Below, one piece after another: positions 33,717 through 40,319 of a stretch of 64,000 nt of DNA. The translations under genes were made by a program, and so were the position numbers. The notes below the pieces were generated by a model. The model was not told where the DNA came from. It made no database searches and worked only from the letters and a program-made list of their open reading frames with translations. The stretch lies in assembly GCF_024055575.1 (NCBI RefSeq), contig NZ_JAMXOE010000001.1:682001-746000 (forward strand), given 5' to 3'. The DNA is from Mucilaginibacter flavidus (lineage in GTDB: Bacteria; Bacteroidota; Bacteroidia; Sphingobacteriales; Sphingobacteriaceae). Every line of letters begins with the position of its first letter. The first letter of the stretch is position 1.

Positions 33717-33741
33717 AAAGGGTCCTCAGAAAGGACCCTTT
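33717..33741 (-). terminator. hairpin between peptide 1 and TlpA-like gene
   Basis: AAAGGGTCC (33717-33725) pairs perfectly with GGACCCTTT (33733-33741) around a 7-base loop. AAAATTTT follows on the minus strand. It begins 5 bases after the peptide stop and could give partial termination, making peptide mRNA more abundant than downstream mRNA. Confidence 0.65.
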
Positions 33742-33746
33742 AATTA

Positions 33747-33968
33747 TTATTTAACGCACTTCGCGTCAACAGCACTTGCAGGGTAATCAAGAGCTGCACA
33801 AACGCACTTGTTTGCTGAATTTGTTTGACAGTCGCCCGGCTGATCGCCATGGCCTGAAACTGCAATTGTACAAGATCCCGTACTGCACCTCGAACCGCCA
33901 CCTGGATCAATAACGCCACCTAATACATTTTTCATTTCTGCTCTGCTGAGCTTTTCAAATTTTTTCAT
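33747..33968 (-). CDS. double-glycine leader peptide, six cysteines (peptide 1)
   Basis: This 73-residue precursor has the 18-residue leader MKKFEKLSRAEMKNVLGG, matching the peptide 2 leader at 11 of 18 positions. The predicted mature peptide has 55 residues starting VIDPGGGSR, with six Cys (positions 10, 15, 29, 37, 39, 53) and Gly/Ser-rich spacing, unlike peptide 2. It is likely secreted by the C39 ABC exporter at 24279. Genes flanking it encode a VKOR fusion upstream and a TlpA-like protein downstream, which supports disulfide-bonded maturation. Bacteriocin, toxin and signalling roles are all possible. No immunity gene is obvious nearby. Confidence 0.9.
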   Translation of the reverse strand: MKKFEKLSRAEMKNVLGGVIDPGGGSRCSTGSCTIAVSGHGDQPGDCQTNSANKCVCAALDYPASAVDAKCVK

Positions 33969-34084
33969 AAAATTAATTTATTATAAATTGATTAATTTTA
34001 CCGTGTTCCGCCCCGGTAAATTAGGCTGCATGTGTTTTTAAAAGGGCATGCTCCTATACTTTCGCGAAAAGTATCTTACGTGCT

Positions 34085-35689
34085 TTACTCAAGCATGTAT
34101 TTTAAATCGGGGAGCTGGTACAAATCAGGCAGGCGGTAGCCGTTAAGCAACATTGTGGGCGTAGCGGTTACTTCTGCCATTTTTACCCAGTCGCTTTGCT
34201 TATCCAGCTTGTAAAAATTTGCTTCGTTTAGCTGCACGGGGTACACTTTTGCCCAGGCTTCGTAGTTTTTCTGCTTTTGTTCGTACCAGTCGTGCAGGGC
34301 TTGTTTTACAATTGCTTTGTCGGGGAGTTCGTTCAGGGCCATCAGGTGGCGGCTTATAGGGGTTTTAATATCTTTATCAGTATTATTTGCTGTAAAAACT
34401 ATCCGGGCCTGTATATTTCCATTATTATTCACCAAATCATCCAACGAAGCATGCATTTTCGCGCAGGGCGGACAATAGGGGTTGGTTACCATAGTAATTA
34501 TATTGCTGGCCTCTACATTGCCTAACACGATGCTCCATTCATCATCAGGCGTGGAATATTTGGGCTGAGCCACCAACACATTGTTAAACAGTTCGGTATT
34601 GTATTTAAATTTTCGCAGCTGATTTTTTAATGGGCGCAGTTGCTGCCGGCTTAAAAGTAGAGGCTTTAACAGCATCCATAAAATGACAGGGAGCAGGAGG
34701 CAGGTGAAAATGGGAATAAGTTCACCCAAACCTGATATAGTGGCCTCACCCCGGCCCTCTCCAAAGGAGAGGGTGCGAAGCGCAATTGATGCAAACTCCA
34801 ACCATAAAAGCGCCTGCACGGTGCAACATAAAACGCACCATTGTTTGGCCACCCGCGCCTGGTAATAAATGGAATAAACGGTATAGGGCAGGCTTACTAT
34901 ATTTAAAACCGCCAGCACCCACCAAACCAAAGCGGAGCCGCCGCCAAAAAGGAGCAACAGCCAGGTACCCGCAAAGTAAAAAAAGCCAACCTCGCTCCAG
35001 CTAAGGCCATCGAAAACTTTTGCGGCCTTTGATGATAATATGGCGTTGCAATTGGTTTTGCTGCTTGCCTGGCAAAGCTTTTGCACCAGCGGGTTGTTAC
35101 TATCTATCGATTGTACCAGCAGCAGAACGGATGTTACCAACCCCGCGGTTTTAAAAAGGGTTAGCAATACAGTTTGCCAGGTTAAATCAGTAAAATAACC
35201 GTTATGCAGCAGCACACCCAGCAGTATGAGCAACAGTACCGCTGCAATCGCCGGGTTTTTTATCAAGCTTAAAACCGTTGTAAGGCTTTTAGTTGTTTTA
35301 TAGGCCTGTGATGGTTCGGCAGTTAATACCACGCCCTGGAACATTTTTTTAAACTCATCAAGGCCTAAAGTATGGCGGTTCCATTTGTCGCTGCTGGCTA
35401 AAACGGTGTCGCCGGTAATTTTTTCTATCGTTAAAAAATCGCCGCCGTTTAAGTTGGTATGCGCAATAAAGGGACAGGGAACAGTGCCAATATTTTCGGC
35501 ATCAACCCGGTAGGCCGCGTTATCTATATCGAACGCGGTAAGTACATCACTGATAGCCAGCAGACTGGGATAATCAGGGTGTTTTTCTAACTCAGTAATA
35601 ATGGAAACAGGATCGATGCCAATAGCAAGGCACTTTAATAATTTGATAACTGCCGCTTCGGGATTTTGGTAATTGGTAAACGATAACAT
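34085..35689 (-). CDS. C39-like / VKOR / thioredoxin fusion, disulfide-forming membrane enzyme
   Basis: This is a 534-residue fusion. Residues 1-125 resemble a C39 peptidase domain but lack the Cys and His of the active site (a C39-like domain), so the domain is probably leader-binding rather than cleaving. About five membrane helices follow with vitamin-K-epoxide-reductase features: a loop Cys pair (KLCQASSKTNCNAIL) and the quinone-site CxxC in QWCVLCC. The C-terminal thioredoxin-like domain has NPYCPPCAKMH and the cis-Pro segment TATPTMLLNGY. Such fusions oxidise thiols in the periplasm and pass electrons to quinone. It directly precedes a six-Cys leader peptide. A palindromic repeat is inserted in frame near 34742-34790. 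Confidence 0.92.
   Translation of the reverse strand: MLSFTNYQNPEAAVIKLLKCLAIGIDPVSIITELEKHPDYPSLLAISDVLTAFDIDNAAYRVDAENIGTVPCPFIAHTNLNGGDFLTIEKITGDTVLASSDKWNRHTLGLDEFKKMFQGVVLTAEPSQAYKTTKSLTTVLSLIKNPAIAAVLLLILLGVLLHNGYFTDLTWQTVLLTLFKTAGLVTSVLLLVQSIDSNNPLVQKLCQASSKTNCNAILSSKAAKVFDGLSWSEVGFFYFAGTWLLLLFGGGSALVWWVLAVLNIVSLPYTVYSIYYQARVAKQWCVLCCTVQALLWLEFASIALRTLSFGEGRGEATISGLGELIPIFTCLLLPVILWMLLKPLLLSRQQLRPLKNQLRKFKYNTELFNNVLVAQPKYSTPDDEWSIVLGNVEASNIITMVTNPYCPPCAKMHASLDDLVNNNGNIQARIVFTANNTDKDIKTPISRHLMALNELPDKAIVKQALHDWYEQKQKNYEAWAKVYPVQLNEANFYKLDKQSDWVKMAEVTATPTMLLNGYRLPDLYQLPDLKYMLE
34742..34790. repeat. half palindromic repeat inside the VKOR fusion coding sequence
   Basis: GCCTCACCCCGGCCCTCTCC followed by AAAGGAGAGGGT matches the left half of the intergenic repeat at 1034-1131. 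It is read in frame as RTLSFGEGRGEA, in the loop between two membrane helices of the VKOR part. The reading frame is intact, so the insertion was tolerated. Confidence 0.7.
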
Positions 35690-35865
35690 AAGGCCAGGTA
35701 ATAGTTAAAAACTAAAATTATAGCGTTAAAACGCAAAAACTAAAAGTATAGTATTAAAGGCAAAAATCAAAATATTAATTCAAATAAATTTCGCGTCAAT
35801 TATATTATAATTGTGTAATGCACAATAATTTCGCATTTGATAAAATTTTTATCAAACCATATAGT
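35690..35865 (-). promoter_or_regulatory. promoter region copy 1 of the VKOR-peptide unit, with two palindromes
   Basis: This very AT-rich region upstream of the VKOR fusion contains an ATTGTG/CACAAT palindrome (35810-35826) and a nearly perfect 21-base palindrome with arms TTTGATAAAA and TTTTATCAAA (35836-35856). Both are conserved in position in the second copy at 27343-27491, which supports a regulatory role. It also contains direct repeats of AACTAAAATTATAGCGTTAA type near 35709-35750. Confidence 0.55.
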
Positions 35866-35921
35866 TTAATCCACTTTATAGCGATAAACCTGCCGCCCCA
35901 AGTTTCCGTCGGCGTCAATAC
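35866..35921 (-). pseudogene. deletion scar: last 18 codons of an MG2/plug gene
   Basis: The frame ends GIDADGNLGRQVYRYKVD and a stop, the tail of paralogues A and B. It is joined directly to the sequence that normally lies upstream of the paralogue B start codon (TTTAGGTA). In paralogue B the start reads AGGTAATG; here AGGTATTG continues as Gly-Ile-Asp. A whole gene copy has been lost between GGTA microhomologies. Confidence 0.85.
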
Positions 35922-36437
35922 CTAAAGTTAATGAAAAAGCAATAGCAAATGCAATTTAGTAGCAATAATTTACTCTACTTAATAAATATACACCTGCTTC
36001 CATAAATTGCTATCCATGGCAGCTGAAATCAGACAATATACAGTGCCTGTTCGATGGGCCGCAAATTTAGGCATTAAAAATGATGAAATACTGACAGTGT
36101 TTTGTCAGTACTTTTTGTGTTTTTAATACTGATTTTTAAGTTAAAAACTGCCCTAATGAACAGGAAATGCACTTTTTACCGAAATGTATTGACTATTTAC
36201 TGTTCCACCCTGTTCATTATGTTCCACTGTGAACAGCAACAGTTTTTTGCCTGTTACAAGAACTATTTTGTGTTAGTCCACCTTATACCGGTAAACCTGT
36301 CGCCCCAGGTTCCCCTCCACATCAATACCTTCAACAACTACCCGGTAAGTGCCCTTGCCATCTGCGTTAAAAAACTCGAACGAGGCTTTGCCGTCCTGCC
36401 CGGTTACCACTGTTGGGTTCCAGTAAATGGTGCTGCG
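35921..36437. repeat. 0.5-kb direct repeat, copy 1
   Basis: Bases 35921-36272 (intergenic) plus the last 165 bases of paralogue B form a near-identical copy of 39779-40319. The intergenic part contains CTGAC/GTCAG and TGTTC/GAACA inverted repeats near 36090-36240, and a second decayed plug-gene tail at 35970-36012 (KVYIY-like, with an in-frame stop). I see no intact gene in the 35922-36272 portion. Confidence 0.85.
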
Positions 36438-39400
36438 GAGATCGAGCATTTTCTGGTTTGTTTTTGGGTTGTCATACTGCGGTGAGTAAAACTCGCGGGC
36501 TTTGTAAAAGCCTGTAGGTTTATAAGTTACTACACCGGGTGCGTAGCGGTAATATTCATTTATTTTTTTCGCCCGTTTGGTTGTTATTATTAATCCGCCA
36601 TTGGCCATCCTGGCTCCGTAAATTGCTCCGTAATGTGGTCCATAAACTTGCTCAATTCCTTCAATATCGTCCGGGCGTAAAGCATCAAATTCATCCGATT
36701 CAACAAAAGTGCCATCAATGTAAATGGGGACCGGTGTTATACCATCGAAAGTAGGTGTGCCATTCCTTGTGAATATAATTCCCTTCAAAACTCCTTGTAA
36801 ACAATCCTTAAGCCTTCCGCAAATAAACCGTTCAATATCTTTAGCGGTCAGCACCTTGTCGGCCTGGCCGGAACCATTCAGGTTTTCGGAATGCGGTATA
36901 ACCGGGTCTTTTTTGGCTTCAACTTTTACCTCTTTCAACAAAATGGAAGTTTTGTTTATGCCGTACTTCAGTTGCTCCTGGTAAAACCGGCGCTGGTTGA
37001 TCATGTAATAGGCAGTATCGGCATTTTTAAAAGACGGCGCGTTGTTGATACCGGCATTTTTTACGCTGATGGCCGGAAATGAAGGCGTGTCCAGGTCGAG
37101 CGTTACCTCGTCCTGTCCTTTTTCAACCCGCGACTGTACCACAAACTTTGTATTGTCGGCAAACTCCAGGTTCGGAAATATAAATTTACCGTTTTTGTCG
37201 GTCAGCGTATCCAGCATAAATACGCCGTTTGTTGTGGTAAACAGTTTTACTTTGGCCCCGGGTACCGCTTTGCCGTTTCTTTTTACTGTGCCCGATATCT
37301 GTAAGGATTGTTCAGGTTGATATTTTACCGGGGTATTTGTGCCGGCTAATATTTTTTTCCATTCAAAACTGCGGTAGCCCTGTGTAAGCATCAGCATATC
37401 CAAATCAGCAAGCTTTTTATCGTTAACATTTCTGAAATAGTAATTGGGCTGTTCAACTGCGCCCCTCAATTCGGATGTAAGCAGCAGGTTTGAAAGGATA
37501 GTGTTTTCGGCGTCCTCATCAACCGGTACATTGGTTTCGTCAATTACCGCCACAGAAAAGTTGCCGGTTACCGGTTTATCATCGCCCCCTGCGGCAGTAA
37601 GCCTAATATTAACTTTCTGGCGAGGCGTATAAGTATTTTTTGCTGATATTGCCAGCTTAAGGCTATCTGCCGGATTATTCACAAAGGCCAGGCGTTCGTT
37701 CATTGGTTCGCCATTTGCGTTGAACAGGGTAAACTGTACAATACCCGTAGGGAACCTGTTTTTTGGTATTACCGCACTAAAAAATTTAAGGCCGGGCACA
37801 CTTTCAGCAGCGTAATAAACCACCCCGCCGGCCTGTGCCAGCAGACTGAGTTTATCCATACTGCTGCCGCCGGCGGCGGTTATCCTTAGCCGTATGGTGT
37901 CAACATTGCTATTGTTTAAGCTTAGCGTGTATCCGGCGTTTACTGCTTTGGGTAAGTCGACTATGGAGGTCGAGCCGTCGGCGAAAATTACGTTCGCCTT
38001 GTAGGCAACGCCTTCGCGTGCCACTATATTAAAAGCGCCCATGCCCAAATGCGTGGAGGCAAAGGTGCATACTTCCTGTCCTGCATCATCAGTTACCGTT
38101 CCCTTTACCTCAGCGCCAAAACCATTAGGGGCAACCGCTTTGAACGCTATCCGCGAATAATTGCCTGCAATAAAGCTACCGCCTTCGGGTAAAAACCGGA
38201 TATCATTTTTGGTTACCGATGCTTTCAAAGCCGATGATTTGGTCACTGTATTGCCACCCTCCGGCACGCCTTTAATCCCCATTGAACCGATAAGTATATC
38301 CTGCTCAAAAAAAGAGTCTTCTCCTCCATTGCGCATTGGGCTAGTATAAGCCCGTATGCGGTATTTACCACCTTTCAGGGTGTCGGGCAATGCAAAATCG
38401 CCCCAGGCCAGGCCATTGGTTAACTTTAGCTGTATGGATTTTGCTAATTTACTGGTTGGATTTATCAAATCAACATGCAATATGCCGCTCTGTGCCGATA
38501 GCTGATGCTGCCCGCCCGAGGTTACGTAGGCTTTAAAATAGACAGTATCACCGGCCCCATAGTAGGGTTTATCAAAATGCAGGTAAACTTTCTCAACTTT
38601 TTGGGTATCGGCAAAGGCTTTTAGTTTGTTTATAATGGTATTTATTTGCTTTGTATTGATGGTGGCTGCCACCCCATCACTATAATCAACCGGCAACAGG
38701 GCAGCCACACCGCTCCTGGCCCATGCGCCATCGTAGGTAAGGCTTTTAGGGTCGATAATAGTGCCATTGCTATCAAAGGTTGCACCCGTCGAATTAAAAG
38801 TTACGATAGTATTGCCCTGGTTACCCAACTTAGCGTACGAGCTGTTATTAAAATGATGGTATTTATTGTAACTAACATAAAGCATATCGTGCCTGGTAAA
38901 CAAGTTGTACAAGCCTTGTCCATCGGGACCAGTAACCAGGGAGTCGGCATCTTTTATATTTTTCGAAAGCACCTTATCAAAATAAAAAACGCTGTCGGGC
39001 ACGTAGTCAGCCTTAACGGGAAGCCTTAATACCCTGAAGCCCTCCTCTTCAATCCTGTTATTAACAACCGATCGCAAAAAATGCATTTGCGAGCCCTGGT
39101 AAACTTCGCTCCGGCGTTTTTGCCATTCTTTTTCCTGCGCCGGCGTACCGCTCATTTTTTCAAATAAAATATACCCGTAATAGCTCAATGCTTTGGTATC
39201 GAAGTGCGAATTATCAAGTATAAAATAGTTCAAAAGATATTTTATCCTGTAACCAAGCGCTTTATTTTCAATCAGCAAAAAGTCAACCGACGATGCCGAT
39301 AGTGTGTTACTGTCGGCGTTAAAATGAAAGTCGAGCAATTCGGGGTTTAGTATTTTGCATTCGCGGGCAAGGTCGGTGTTGCCCAAAAACTCCTTCGCAA

Positions 39401-39776
39401 ATTTGTCGAGATACTTTTGCCTTTCGGGGTCGTTCTTTTCGGCCCTTACCGTTACCTGGCTCAACGCAATAGTTTTGGGGTATAGCACAATATCGGTAAA
39501 CTTAATACCTGCTATGCCTACGGTTACGGTTTGCTTTTCCGCCTCAAACCCAACAATGGAAACTACCAGGTCGTACTTACCGGGGCGCACATTCTGCAGC
39601 AGGAATGTACCGTCGCCGGCAGTTGTAGTGCCGGTTGTAGTATTGCTTAAAAATACGCTGGCGCCGGCAACAGGCTTTGTATCAGCCTGGTTAATAACCC
39701 GGCCACTGATAGTGTACTGCCCCAGGCAACTTAATGAAATGAAAAAAAGTGATATGGTTAAGATAAAGGTTTTCAT
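36273..39776 (-). CDS. MG2 / TonB-plug protein with N-terminal regulatory domain, paralogue B
   Basis: This 1167-residue exported protein (signal to about 19) has an additional N-terminus compared with C-E. A carboxypeptidase-regulatory-like domain (about 20-110, ISGRVINQADTKPVAGASVFL) is followed by a region of about 270 residues of unknown fold (PERQKYLDKFAKEFLG to the Asn-rich YNKYHHFNN). Then comes the shared architecture: MG2-like (VYLHFDKPYYGAGDTVYF), beta domains, LMLTQGYRSFEWKK, a second regulatory-like domain, a plug with Cys pair ICGRLKDCL and IYGARMANGGLIITT, and the macroglobulin-like tail. The N-terminal pair resembles the DUF5686/CarboxypepD type seen in Bacteroidota surface proteins. 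Its function is unknown. Confidence 0.85.
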   Translation of the reverse strand: MKTFILTISLFFISLSCLGQYTISGRVINQADTKPVAGASVFLSNTTTGTTTAGDGTFLLQNVRPGKYDLVVSIVGFEAEKQTVTVGIAGIKFTDIVLYPKTIALSQVTVRAEKNDPERQKYLDKFAKEFLGNTDLARECKILNPELLDFHFNADSNTLSASSVDFLLIENKALGYRIKYLLNYFILDNSHFDTKALSYYGYILFEKMSGTPAQEKEWQKRRSEVYQGSQMHFLRSVVNNRIEEEGFRVLRLPVKADYVPDSVFYFDKVLSKNIKDADSLVTGPDGQGLYNLFTRHDMLYVSYNKYHHFNNSSYAKLGNQGNTIVTFNSTGATFDSNGTIIDPKSLTYDGAWARSGVAALLPVDYSDGVAATINTKQINTIINKLKAFADTQKVEKVYLHFDKPYYGAGDTVYFKAYVTSGGQHQLSAQSGILHVDLINPTSKLAKSIQLKLTNGLAWGDFALPDTLKGGKYRIRAYTSPMRNGGEDSFFEQDILIGSMGIKGVPEGGNTVTKSSALKASVTKNDIRFLPEGGSFIAGNYSRIAFKAVAPNGFGAEVKGTVTDDAGQEVCTFASTHLGMGAFNIVAREGVAYKANVIFADGSTSIVDLPKAVNAGYTLSLNNSNVDTIRLRITAAGGSSMDKLSLLAQAGGVVYYAAESVPGLKFFSAVIPKNRFPTGIVQFTLFNANGEPMNERLAFVNNPADSLKLAISAKNTYTPRQKVNIRLTAAGGDDKPVTGNFSVAVIDETNVPVDEDAENTILSNLLLTSELRGAVEQPNYYFRNVNDKKLADLDMLMLTQGYRSFEWKKILAGTNTPVKYQPEQSLQISGTVKRNGKAVPGAKVKLFTTTNGVFMLDTLTDKNGKFIFPNLEFADNTKFVVQSRVEKGQDEVTLDLDTPSFPAISVKNAGINNAPSFKNADTAYYMINQRRFYQEQLKYGINKTSILLKEVKVEAKKDPVIPHSENLNGSGQADKVLTAKDIERFICGRLKDCLQGVLKGIIFTRNGTPTFDGITPVPIYIDGTFVESDEFDALRPDDIEGIEQVYGPHYGAIYGARMANGGLIITTKRAKKINEYYRYAPGVVTYKPTGFYKAREFYSPQYDNPKTNQKMLDLRSTIYWNPTVVTGQDGKASFEFFNADGKGTYRVVVEGIDVEGNLGRQVYRYKVD

Positions 39777-39778
39777 TA

Positions 39779-40319
39779 CCTAAAGTTAATGAAAAAGCAA
39801 TAGCAAATGCAATTGAGTAGCAATAATTTACTCCACTTTATAAATATACACCTGCTTCTATAAATTGCCACCCACGCCTGTAACCGAAATTGGTGGGGGC
39901 GCAGCTGAAATCAGACAATATCCCGTGCCTGTACGGTGCGCCGCAAATTTCGGCATTAAAAATGATGAAAAACTGACACTGTTTTGTCAGTACTTTTTGT
40001 GTTTTTAATACTGATTTTTAAGTTAAAAACCCCCCTAATGACCAGGAAATACACTTTTCACCGAAATGTATTGACTATTTACTGTTCCACCCTGTTCATT
40101 ATGTTCCACTGTGAACAGCAACAGTTTTTTGCCTGTTACAAGAACTATTTTGTGTTAGTCCACCTTATACCGGTAAACCTGCCGCCCCAGGTTCCCCTCC
40201 ACATCAATACCTTCAACAACTACCCGGTAAGTGCCCTTGCCATCTGCGTTAAAAAACTCGAACGAGGCTTTGCCGTCCTGCCCGGTTACCACTGTTGGGT
40301 TCCAGTAAATGGTGCTGCG
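39779..40319. repeat. 0.5-kb direct repeat, copy 2
   Basis: Bases 39779-40154 (intergenic, upstream of paralogue B) plus the last 165 bases of paralogue A repeat 35921-36437. The intergenic part again holds the CTGAC/GTCAG and TGTTC/GAACA hairpins and a decayed plug tail at 39828-39870 (GNL, stop, KQVYIYKVE). A few short insertions distinguish it from copy 1. No intact gene lies in the 39777-40154 gap. Confidence 0.85.
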
